This document shows, one piece after another, positions 51,855 to 61,425 of a DNA stretch of 64,000 nucleotides. Source of the DNA: Pontederia crassipes (lineage: Eukaryota > Streptophyta > Magnoliopsida > Commelinales > Pontederiaceae); the NCBI GenBank assembly GCA_030549335.1, contig CM060196.1, positions 22,960,501 through 23,024,500 of the forward strand. Reading direction: 5' to 3'. The position numbers and the translations under genes are program-made. Every line of letters begins with the position of its first letter. Position 1 is the first letter of the stretch. The notes under the pieces were generated by a model, which ran no database searches, was not told the DNA's origin, and saw only the letters and a list, made by a program, of their open reading frames with translations.

Positions 51855-51870
51855 TCATATATATATAGAT
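51855..51870 (-). promoter_or_regulatory. TATA box of the NHL gene
   Basis: CTATATATATATGACC on the minus strand lies about 60 nt upstream of the ATG, at the expected distance for a short leader. Confidence 0.6.
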
Positions 51871-52857
51871 ATATTTTACAGGGGAAGTGGGCGGAGAGCA
51901 GATACCAGCTTCGTGTTAAGATTAATTAGGGTTTTGATCTTTGAAGGGCGGTTGGCTTCATAGGAGGATGGAATTGGAGAACTTTTATTCTGTCTTGTGT
52001 GCTTTTACTTTGCTTCGTTGGTTTGCTTTGTGTTTTTTTTCTTTTTGTTGTTGTTGTTGTTGTTGATGAATACTTCTTGTATTCTCCAAAGATCAAAGAA
52101 GAGGTGCATGTATTGAATGCCAGATGCTTTGAGTAATTGGGTTGAAGTGATCGCATGCTTAAAATCATATCTCTAATGGAGAATGTGCATCAAATTGAGT
52201 GATCGATTGATCCAAAACAAGGGCCTAAATAGGATGTGATAAGATTGAATTGTTAGAAGAGAGAAGAAAGAAATATCACACTAGACCAATTTGTACAAGG
52301 TTAATTATAATCTGATATGCCAATGGAATAAAAAAAAGTTGAATGGTTGGATATTCACAAAGAGCGAGCTTTTGGGTCCAACTTGCGACCTGCCGGCACC
52401 TCCTTTTGCAAGCACAAACTAAAGCGGTCCAAAGCAGCAATGACGATGATGATACTTGGCACAAACTTGTTAGATAAGTTTCCATGGTCCTTTTTTCTTT
52501 GTTTTGTTCCACGATATAAATTTCAAAGAAAAATCTATCAGATTGCATGTCTTTAATTAACTCTTGCAATTAAGCACAGATTTAGGATGTGATCTTGAAA
52601 TTTGAATTTCAGTGAAATAAATCAAATGACAACCATCATTCGAACTTCTTATTTTCCTAAGTTTGCGAGGTTTTTTATGTCCAGAATTATTAGCGCTTGA
52701 TTAATATAGAATCGGAGTGAAAGAATGATAAATATACACTTCTTTGATCAAAATGGTGATTCTAAGTCTAAATATTGAACTTAAAATCACTAACACCCAA
52801 TGGACCACTTAAAATACAATCCCATTAGCTCATTATGCCAACCAACCTTGGTTAACC
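51871..52857. other. Intergenic DNA upstream of the NHL gene
   Basis: A TTG microsatellite lies near 52045-52066. An open frame at 52276-52569 on the minus strand has no family match. I see no further gene. Confidence 0.45.
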
Positions 52858-53067
52858 TGTTACGAAAAGAGGGAGAGAGGGATCGCACGAAATACAGAAG
52901 AACACGAAGAGGAAAAACGGCGGCGGCTCTTTGTTATGGAATAATGATGATTACAAGGATAGGTCTCGGTCTAGACCCCTAGGGAGTTTATATAGGCACT
53001 CCCTTTGACAGATGATAGGAATTACATACGGACTGTGACTCTAAATAAATCCCCTGAAAATAGAACA
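52858..53067 (-). mobile_element. Copia-type LTR fossil, minus orientation
   Basis: On the minus strand this resembles the LTR at 54079-54372: both carry CTATATAAACTCC, then CTTGTAATCATCATTATT, ATAACAAAGAG, and an end in CTCTCTCCCTCTTT...CGTAACA. The edges are approximate. It is a diverged, possibly partial LTR with no adjacent coding region. Its orientation is opposite to the other copy, so the two do not bound one element. Confidence 0.6.
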
Positions 53068-53089
53068 CCTATCTCGTGATAAGGAAATA

Positions 53090-53760
53090 AATCTAGAACG
53101 CTATATTGACGCTAGGTAGGCGCTAAATGAATAAAATAATTCTAAATAAAATATATATGTTATCTACACATGTATTTGTATTCTTACCTACACATGTAAC
53201 GCATATAGCGCTTAATTGGCGCTATTTTGACACTACACATGTTAACATATAAGTTAATTAATTAGAAATATATTAACTATATGTTATCTATGTATATTCG
53301 TATAACTACATATTATGTATTTTGACGCTAATTTGTATAGCCCCATATATGTTACTATATATATTATATATACTATACTTTATGAATAAATAAATGTCAT
53401 ATTATATGTGTACCTTCAACATATGTATTCCTACATCATATGTGTGTTACTTATATATATATTCCTAAATATATATATTTGTTATCTATATTATATATGT
53501 TACTTTTGTGTACAATATATATTATATCTTAATTATAGGTATATTATTTTTATATTCTTATTTATGGAATTATAATGATTGAATTAAGTGATATGATTTA
53601 TTATTTATTATAAAATAGTGCTACCGTGAAGACTCAATAGTGTCTAATTAACGCCACACTAGCACCACATGTTGCTACAGAGGCACTATTTGCGTCAATA
53701 TAGCGTCGCAACACTCCATCACTAAGAGGATTGAGACGCTAGTGCAATGCTAGATGGATT
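53090..53760 (+). mobile_element. Left subterminal block of a degenerate CACTA element
   Basis: This block is an imperfect reverse complement of about 59140-59780. Shared words include CGCTTAATTGGC, GCCCCATATATGTT, TATGTGTACCTT and TTATTTTTATATTCTTA. Words of the GACGCT/AGCGTC kind are dense at both edges, as in CACTA subterminal arrays. The outermost few hundred bases, including a left CACTA terminus, are missing here. Confidence 0.7.
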
Positions 53761-53769
53761 ACATCAAGA

Positions 53770-54372
53770 GCAGGTCATAGTGCAATGTGATAACTTAAGT
53801 GATATGTTTAGCAAAGGATCAAGTGCATCATGAAAAATTAAACACATTGATGTCATATGTCACTTCATCTGCATCGGAAAGAGAATCAAAGTAAAGAAGA
53901 TTGGCACTAAAGACAACTGATATGTTCACCAAGCTTGTTCCTCATAGCAAGTTCCAACGCTGTTTGAATTTTCTTAACATCAATACTTGGTAACATCCCC
54001 AAGGTAGGATTGGCGATGGCATGGCATGGCATTAAAGATATGTATACTCTGAAAATGTTTCAAGTCAATGTAGAGATTTGTTGATAATGCCTTGAATCTA
54101 AATCTAGTTGTAATCCTAGATGAGTCTCTATGTCGTCAGGAGCTTGGGGGCAGCGAAGTCGTCCGTCCTTTACGGGGTCTCACTATTTTGTATTGGAGTT
54201 CCCTATATAAACTCCATGATGGCTACGTTATTTTGTATTCTTGTAATCATCATTATTTCATAACAAAGAGAGGCGTCGTTGCTCGAGAACATAGCCCGAT
54301 TTAAGGTGAATCTCGCAAATTTTGTGTGCTCTTTTGTGTTTGTGTGATTACTCTCTCCCTCTTTACGTAACA
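53770..54372 (+). mobile_element. Copia fossil: end of pol plus 3' LTR
   Basis: The plus strand shows the RNase H end of a Ty1/copia polyprotein (QCDNLSDMF, KHIDV, DMFTKLVPHSKFQRC). After it come a GTAGAGAT purine tract and an LTR that opens TGTTG at 54079 and closes ACGTAACA at 54372. LTR length is about 294 bp. The rest of the element is absent, so it is a broken copy and appears old. Family: Ty1/copia, lineage not assigned. Confidence 0.75.
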
Positions 54373-54637
54373 GAAAAAATAGAAATTTATTATTTTACTT
54401 TGTTTACTTCTTTTGGATCTTTTGTTTTCTCAAAATGATAATAAAATAATAAAATATGAATAATTAATAATTAAGTTTAAAATATTATCGCAGCATAAAA
54501 TACATGAATTATATGTCAGGTGTAGTAAACTAGTAACAAAGCATGGGATGTTGGCCCATTTGTACACAAAAAATATTCAGACATAGATAACTTTTATTAT
54601 TTAAATCATGCAACTCATTGAAACTTTCTCCTCAATT
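54373..54637. other. AT-rich spacer within the transposon nest
   Basis: Nothing recognisable. Confidence 0.4.
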
Positions 54638-54653
54638 AATTACCATGGCACCC

Positions 54654-54840
54654 AACAAATGGTGGTTGGCTCAGCTGATGAGCAGAGCTAAGTTCCAAGT
54701 GTTTGTTGGGTGTTAGTAGTCCCAAGTTTGAATTTTGAAGTTACCCTCTGGCCCGCTCTATCTTTCTGACTTCAAATTAGTTAGGTGGTAATAGCTTTGG
54801 ACATCGGAGACCTCTCGTAATTGGATCGACACCCCAAAAA
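54654..54840 (+). mobile_element. tRNA-derived SINE with a perfect target duplication
   Basis: The head has a box-A-like TGGCTCAGCTGATGAGC and a box-B-like AAGTTTGAATTTTG some 45 nt later. An A-run ends the body. The 16-bp sequence AATTACCATGGCACCC flanks it exactly at 54638-54653 and 54841-54856. The body of about 187 bp and the clean duplication make this a full-length SINE insertion. It shares AGTAGTCC, TTCAAATTAGT and GTAATAG words with the SINE at 38628, so the two may be related. Confidence 0.9.
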
Positions 54841-55049
54841 AATTACCATGGCACCCCAATCCACACTCACCCCACCCTTCCTTTAATCGGCTTATGAAGC
54901 TTCAAACTTGTGATTTTCCTGTGTGATCTTTCTCATGATGCTTATATGAACTTATGTGCATTTGATATTGTCTTATGTGTGTTTTAGTGTGATTATCTTC
55001 TTTCATACGATGAATCAACTGCGTCTGAATATTGTTCCAATGGTTTAAT

Positions 55050-55500
55050 TTAATTGGGTTATTTCCTCTAACCTCCCCTAAACTATCGCGAAATACCACA
55101 TCTAATCCTAAACTACGGACTTCTTTTTTTTGGTACCTAAACTATCGCGACTTTTCCAGTTTGGTCCTTCCGTTCAATTCCGTGAAGTTTTTTGTTAATT
55201 TTAAAATTTTTGGACCATCGTACCCCTGCCCACGACTTATATTCGTAAACTTGGCTTCTTTAGTAGGTAAAATCCCGTGGTGTTTTTTAAGATGGGACTT
55301 TAGGGCTCCGACGATCTCTATGATTCTTCGCTGTCGTTCATCTCCGACGTTCTTCTCCGGCCGAACACATGAGAAGTTTTTCTGCTCCGGCATTTTTCTT
55401 GTACTCTGAAAATTCTCTGGCATTTTGGTGAAATCTGTGGAGTTCGATTCGCGGCTTTCATGTTCTTTTCCGCTGATGTGCATTGGTATGTTGAAAGTAT
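55050..55500 (+). other. MULE-like terminal sequence and leader of the GRF pseudogene
   Basis: CCCCTAAACTATCGCG and CCTAAACTATCGCGAC recur about 60 nt apart in a style I associate with Mutator-like element ends. The DNA after them reads like a leader ending in a donor, ATTG|GTATGT, with an acceptor TTGCACAG at about 55588. No matching inverted end was found. Confidence 0.35.
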
Positions 55501-55602
55501 TACTCTTTTTTGTGCTGATTTATTAGGAGTTCTTACACTTTGAATGTGTTACCTGTAGTCATGATTTTTTGTTTCTTATTTGCACAGTAATAAACTGAAG
55601 AC

Positions 55603-56059
55603 ATGATTTCGCCTGGATCAAATACAAAAAGTACAAGTAATAGTAGTCATATAGATGAAGATGAAGTAAAGTGTCACTGCGGTATCAACTCCCGAGCAAA
55701 GTATTCTTTTACTAAGGACAATTCTGATCGACGATTCATCGGTTGTCACAATTACAAAGGGCAAGGTTCTGGATGCGGATTTTTCAAGTGGGTTGATCCA
55801 CCGACCTGTCTGAGGGGCATGGTTTGGAGTAGTAGGGTTCTGGACAAAATATCGAAGCTTAAGGAAGAAAATGAATCAGTGAAAAGATGAATTATTGAAC
55901 TATAGAATGAACTTGAAGAAAATCAAAGGGGTCTCAAAATGTCGAATGATTTGTTGAGGACTACTTTGGTGGAAGCAAGGGACTGAAAGAAAATTGAAGA
56001 AACAAAGATGTTGTATTGTATTGTTAATCGTACTGAGTTTCGTTATTATAATTGCTAGG
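55603..56059 (+). pseudogene. GRF-type zinc-finger protein, broken
   Basis: The first 95 codons encode a GRF zinc finger near residues 24-68: CHCGINSRAKYSFTKDNS, RRFIGCHNYKGQGSGCGFFK, then WVDPP. A helix, LDKISKLKEENESVKR, follows. After a stop at 55888-55890 the same frame continues with coiled-coil-like sequence (NELEENQRGLKMSNDLL, VEARD) interrupted by more stops. It reaches a short non-acidic end where relatives have a membrane segment. Intact relatives are abundant, small, often transposon-linked plant proteins of unknown function. A leader intron precedes the ATG. Here the gene looks decayed, though the 95-codon part could still be expressed. Confidence 0.6.
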
Positions 56060-57000
56060 GGGTACTTTGTAATGGAGTAAAGATTGTAATAGCTCGCATG
56101 TTTCATGTCGATCTAATGTAATGTACTAACTTGGAATCCATTTTCTTTAATCCCATATGTAATGTACTTTGAATGTTATCAAATGTTATGCCCTTTTTTA
56201 AGGATATGTATTTTGAATGCAAGTTACATTCAACATATGACAATTCGAGTTACATTTCATATGAAAATGTATTTTGAATCCATTTGTTTGATCCGGCAAG
56301 TTACATTCATATATGTCAATGCAAGTTACATTCAACATATGTAATGCGATGACATTGTAATGAATAAAGTGGCACAAAAATGGTAAGAACAAAAAAACGA
56401 TAGAATCACTTTCATAACACGACATTGTAATTCATAATTTACATTGTAACACAACAGGTAGGAGTAGCTGAACCACAATCCAAAATATAAATCCACCACA
56501 CATACTCTTTGCATGGTTACATAACAAGTACTCCTACTACATATGCCATACACATTGTCAATCACATTGCATGGTTACAAAATAGTTTTCACATTAGACA
56601 CTAAAGACATTGCCATACACATTGGCAATCCTCAAATATTAGCAGTTGTAGAAGTCTGGCTGAAAATGACATTGCCATACACATTGACATTCCTCAATAT
56701 TTCAGTGGACACTTGGCTCACACCTCCTGCAGCAGCTTCTCTTCTAACTTCAGTTGTTCGACAGGAAAATGCCTGCAATGTGATATAAGTCAGTGAACAA
56801 AGCATCTATGTAGTTGCAATGTGATATAAGTCAGTGAACATAAATATTACTTGGGTATTAATATTAAAAGAATCATTCCTTTTTCTCTTACCTTTTGTGC
56901 TTGCATCCTAACAATAGCACATTAGAAGCATCAGTAATATCAGAAAAAGTTTGAATAACTCAAAGAACTAATCAGTAATAACACATTTCTTGATTGACTA
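56060..57000. repeat. Repeat-rich spacer with ACATTG and CAAGTTACATTC words
   Basis: CAAGTTACATTCAACATATG and shortened forms recur between 56219 and 56341. CATTGCCATACACATTG recurs near 56609 and 56670. GCAATGTGATATAAGTCAG appears twice near 56775-56835. These look like local duplications inside a decayed element. No gene is seen. Confidence 0.55.
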
Positions 57001-57090
57001 CTTTCCTTAGCCTTTCCACATGTTCTAATATTGTGGCCCTTCTCCTCACAATTCCTACAACTCAAATTTTGAAGTGACCTCTTCACACTC
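57000..57090 (-). pseudogene. MULE transposase zinc-knuckle fragment
   Basis: The minus strand encodes LSCRNCEEKGHNIRTCGKAK, a C-x2-C-x4-H-x4-C zinc knuckle of the type found at the C-terminus of MuDR/FAR1-like transposases. No upstream catalytic domain is visible, so it is a fragment. Confidence 0.5.
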
Positions 57091-57273
57091 CTGTGTACTT
57101 GGTGGTCATGATGGCTCACTCATCTAGAATGAACGCCTAGAAGAGCGAGATGATTCAGATGTTCGATCTCTAGTAACTATGATTGAAAAAGTTAACAATC
57201 TTGTGTTATTATCGGTAACCATATATAACTGAAAGAAGGTAACAAGCTTGTGTCACTAGAAGAACTATGAGAT

Positions 57274-57867
57274 TCATTCGCTTGTTTCGTATTCTGATTC
57301 ATTTTCATCATCTTTGGCGTCGTCGCTATAATCTTGATTCGAGTCATCGTCAATAAAATTGTCAAAGTTCACTTCTAAGAGGTCATTTGAATTGAACTAT
57401 TCCTTTGACTCGGCGCCGTCAACTAATTGAATATTCTCAAATCCATCAGCTACATCAATCGTCTCATTCACTCGATCTTCTTGATAGTAATCATCCACGG
57501 GCACATCATTGCATATGGATGATGTTTCATTATCATCTACTATTGTTTCTGCTAAGAATAGTTTACATCTCACTTTGCATGACATTCACCTTTCATCCTT
57601 GGTTCTTTTCGATGGATAGTTAGTGTAGTACACTTGTTGCGCTTGTTTCGCCAATATGAATGGATCATATGACTGAAGTCTCCATCGAGGGTTAATATCC
57701 ACCAATTTAAACTTTTGATCAAACCGAACTTCTTTCTTTGGATCGAACCAAGGACACTTTAACACCGTGACTTTGTTCGATTTTTCCAAATAAGACAATT
57801 TTATGATATCATCTATAACACCATAGTAATTGAAGCATTGTCCTCGTACATGCTTTCTAGAACACAT
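57274..57867 (-). pseudogene. CACTA transposase C-terminal region (DUF4216), broken
   Basis: The minus strand carries the DUF4216 module found after the catalytic part of CACTA TNP2-type transposases: NYYGVIDDIIKLSYLEKSNK, VLKCPWFDPKKEV, DPFILAKQAQQVYYTNYPSK. The frame continues through a TGA at 57588-57586 and a TAG at 57399-57397 into the acidic tail typical of these proteins (FDNFIDDDSNQDYSDDAKDD). The catalytic TNP2 domain is missing upstream. It lies in the same orientation as the CACTA terminus at 60125, so it most likely belongs to that element. Confidence 0.8.
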
Positions 57868-58079
57868 ATGCCGCTATTAATAATTGAATGTTATCAACTA
57901 TATTCTTATGTATGGAATCTATATTCATTAACTATGACACCGCAATAGCTAAGAATTTGTTTCTTCGGTCCATGACCCAAATCTCAAATTTTCAAATATG
58001 TGACTGAGTCATTAACTAGTAATTAACTGGTAATTAACTAAACATGGTATTAGATTAAAAGATAGAAAATTAACTAAGG

Positions 58080-58600
58080 TGGGTTCGTACCTTCTTAAGA
58101 GGAGGGCGGTGGAGGAAGGCGGCGGGCGGCACTGGACGAAGGAGCATAGATGGCAGAAGAGGTTAAGGGCGGGCCGCGAAGGAGGCGGAGGGCGGGCCGC
58201 GAAGGAGGCGGAGGGCGGGCTGCGAAAGCAGAGGGCAACGGGCCGTGGAGGAGGCGGAGGTGGTGGAGGAGGCGGAGGGCGGGTCGTGGAGGAGGCAGGG
58301 GCGGGCCGCGGAGCAGGCGGAGGGCGGCGGAGGCGGAGGTCGGCGAGCAGCGGAGGAGGTGGAAGAGCGCGGAGGATGTGGAACAGGGTGGGGGAGGCGG
58401 CGGGCGGCGGGCAGCGGAGGTGGAAGAGGCCGGTGGTCACAGTCAGCAATCGAGGGCAATGGCCTCGGAGCAAGACCGACGGTCGTAATCGGCAGTCGAC
58501 AACCGATGGTCGCGGTCGCAGTCGACAATCCGCATTGAAGGATGAGGCCGGCGATCGCAATTCTCGGTTGTCGATCGTCGACAATGGAAGTGGAAGAATA
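58080..58600. repeat. GC-rich minisatellite island
   Basis: A GC-rich block stands in AT-rich surroundings. Units like GCGGGCCGCGAAGGAGGCGG, about 25 bp, repeat several times between 58165 and 58340, then decay into GGCGG/GGAGG sequence. Open frames on both strands are low-complexity Arg/Gly or Pro/Arg and are not credible genes. It may be the leader or first exon of a captured or transposon gene. Confidence 0.75.
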
Positions 58601-59139
58601 GTAAAAAGTGAAAAGTAAAAAAAAATGGGAAATGACCTAGGAATTTAAGATGAAATTTTGATATGACTCCATATTGGTGATGTGCAAATGTCGATGCTAT
58701 TTTGATGCGATATTAATTTTTCATAAATATATAATGTGTGTATGCATGTATGTTAGTTCTATATATATAAACTATAAGTGTATATTCATATGCAGTTCAT
58801 ATGTTTTTCATAAATACATGTGTTACATCTATATTATAAGTTTATAAGTATATATGTGTATATATGTATATATATGTATATATATAATGTGTATATATAT
58901 ATATATATATATTTAAAGTATATGTGTGTATCTATATGTCTATATATGTGAGAGATTAAGTGACAATAATGTGTCTATGTATACGCAATAAAAGTATAAA
59001 TGTGTATATATATGTTTATATGTGCGAGATTAAGTGGTAATAATATGTATACGTGTACATGTTATATATAAGCATAAGTATATATGTGTATTTATATGTC
59101 AAAATGTGTTCGATTAAGTGGGTGTAATAAAAAGTTGGC
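58601..59139. repeat. TATATG-rich simple sequence
   Basis: Long TATATGTGTATATA-type stretches, probably internal CACTA filler. No coding potential. Confidence 0.6.
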
Positions 59140-60125
59140 CACTTCGGCGCTATAGAGATGCTAAAGTATCGCTAAAACATATTAGTGACACTTTAGCGTC
59201 AACGTAGCGTCTCCAAGATTTTAGCGTCTCAAAGGCGCGGTGCCAATAGTGTCTCTGTAGCGACGATAATCATTGAGACGCTATTGTGACTCTACGTAGA
59301 TAATATTGAGGCTCCAATGTGGCGATAAAATGGAATGTTTTATAACAAATTATGTCACTTAATTCATCCATCGTAATTCCATGATTAAGAATATAAAAAT
59401 AATATATGTATAATTAAGATATGTTATATATTGTATGCATAAGTAACATATATAATGTAGGTGATAATAAATTATATATTTAGGAACACTCCTATGATAT
59501 AGGTATATATAAGTAATTATTTAGGAATACATATTGTATGTAAGGTACACATATAATATTTAATTTATTTATTTGTTAAAGTATAGTATAGATAATATAT
59601 ATCAACATATATGGGGCTGCGTCAAAATAGATAATATATAGTTATATAAATCTATATGGCGTATATATAGTTATATATTTCTTAATTAACATATATAATT
59701 ATGAGATGCCAAGTAAGTATTAAAATAATGCCAATTAAGCGTTGTATGTGTTACATATGTAGGGAACAATAAGAATATGTCTTTATATTGGCATCTACAT
59801 AGCGTCGTAGTAATGTGACGCCACTTAGCGTCTCATATAGCATCTCAGAGGTTGCGATGCTAGTGTCACGTCGAACGCTGTCGATGCTAGAACTACGCTA
59901 GGTTCTCCCGCGTAGATTCGCCCCATGACGCGCAATAATAGCGGCTACTTGGCGTCATTATGGCACCTTCATTAGCGTCTATTTCTCGAAACGCTAAGAT
60001 AATGTTAATGTGACACTATTCAGAGGCAAGCAGTGTCTCTATTTTAAGACTCAACTAGGACGTTATAACGCTCGTGAATTTTGAGACGCTATATGTCGTC
60101 GCTAATCGCAAGTTTTCTTGTAGTG
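59140..60125 (-). mobile_element. CACTA terminus and right subterminal block
   Basis: Read on the minus strand, the element opens with CACTACAAGAAAACTTGCG at 60125, the classic CACTA end. It is followed by dense AGCGTC, GACGCT and GCGCT words for about 1 kb. The inner part mirrors the block at 53090-53760 in reverse orientation. With the transposase remnant at 57274-57867 this defines a degenerate CACTA unit of at least 7 kb that now contains other insertions. Confidence 0.85.
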
Positions 60126-60275
60126 TACGTTTCTAAAATGTCCCATCAGGCCATCACACCATGCAGCGGTGTGATCAACGTTATCGTTCCATGTGATGGT
60201 GTGACATATCTCCTTGCACCATGCCCATGGCGTGCTAATGTCTCGATCGGCATAATGATGGTGTGACCTACACCA
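60126..60275. other. Spacer between the CACTA end and the hAT-like MITE
   Basis: GTGTGA and ATGGTGTGAC words recur. No gene is seen. Confidence 0.4.
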
Positions 60276-60283
60276 TTGTGCTT

Positions 60284-60897
60284 AGAGATGGACATTCATG
60301 CGGGCCGAATGAATTTTTGCCGGGCCAGCCCGGCTCGGCCTGGGCCCGAGCCAAATCGTGTCGGGCTTCCCAGCAAGGTGTTGGGCATGGCCCGGCATGG
60401 GCCCGACGATCACGGGCCCGATCCAACACGACAGGTGTAACATTTATAAAGAGGGATAACCAATACAAACACTTTTAATTTTTGTTAAACATATATATTA
60501 ATATATAATTATACTAAACTAAATTTGGCTTAAGCAAATGGTAAACTAAATGTGGACCCATGTTGGGCCCGGGTCGGCGGGTCCCTCCAAAATCTTGAAA
60601 ATTTTTAATCAGGTATAATACTATAAACTTATAATTAAAAAATAAATTTGACCATCTTTAATATATTTGATGTGGTCCATCATCACATCTTCTACTTTGA
60701 ACTAGTGGTTACTACACATAAAACTAATTACAGAGGTCATGCGTTCAAATGACCGAGCCCGACCAGAGTCAAAGTGCAAGAAAAAAGGAAAAAAAATGGA
60801 CGCCCGGTCCGACATGACCCGGCCCGGACGACCCACATGAGCTCGGTCAAACCCAATTTGACCAACCCGAACTGGCCCGACACGATTCTCTATCTCT
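60284..60897. mobile_element. hAT-like non-autonomous element, 614 bp
   Basis: The ends AGAGATGGACA and, reverse-complemented, AGAGATAGAGA form a short inverted repeat. The 8-bp flanks TTGTGCTT (60276-60283) and TTGTGCTA (60898-60905) differ at one base, matching hAT target-site size. Near both ends lie runs of GGCCCG/CGGGCC words that can fold back on each other. Near 60706-60752 a tRNA-like pair (TAGTGGTTACTACA, GCGTTCAAATGAC) is seen. There is no transposase. Confidence 0.78.
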
Positions 60898-60905
60898 TTG
60901 TGCTA

Positions 60906-61425
60906 CACAAGAGTACGACTAGACAAACTCACTTTGCGACAAACAGGTGAGATCAACATGATCACCCATGCCTAGTCATGACAAGTGCAACTATTGTGAG
61001 AGTATGCCATGCCAAAGACTATTGTGCAGCGTTGTGGGGCTTAGGTGCTTGTGCTCGAGACTTTTGATATTTTGATTGGGATCAGGAAGTCGGACTCCGT
61101 TCGTCTCGTCGAATTTGACTCGACAAATCTTGTGCAAATCATCAACGACACATCCGTTATCCCATGGTGCATTAGAGGCATCATCAATGATATTAAAGCT
61201 TTATTGCTTGATTTTGATTATTGACGACTTGCGAGCTTTCGAGAAACCAATATCAAGCAACTGATCTTTTGACGAACCTTGATCGTGCTTCTGCTCACAA
61301 TTTTTTTTTGGAAAAATAACTTCAACGGATCTCTCCGCTATTTTGTATCAGCACTTTTTTTATTTACTTATTAATAAATGAGAAGCTTCTTTTAATAAAA
61401 AAGACTATTGTACATAGTCGTACCT
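60906..61425 (+). pseudogene. LINE-derived RNase H fragment
   Basis: The plus strand from about 61020 encodes a decayed RNase H-like (RVT_3) stretch: VRLVEFDSTNLVQIINDTSV, IPWCIRGIINDIKALLLDFD, then a TGA and RLASFRETNIKQL before another TGA. Such domains end many plant LINEs. The downstream TTTATTTACTTATTAATAAATGAGAAGCT-type tail (about 61350-61395) also recalls LINE 3' ends. The reverse transcriptase itself is absent. Confidence 0.65.

Noticed and set aside
52858-54372. One complete copia element bounded by the two LTR copies
   Set aside because: The two LTR copies are in opposite orientation and CACTA sequence lies between them.
54664-54740. A tRNA gene
   Set aside because: Box-A- and box-B-like motifs are present but there is no cloverleaf; the A-tail and target duplication show it is a SINE.
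58012-58618. Frames of 100-190 residues on both strands of the GC island
   Set aside because: Low-complexity Pro/Arg or Gly/Arg products of a minisatellite.
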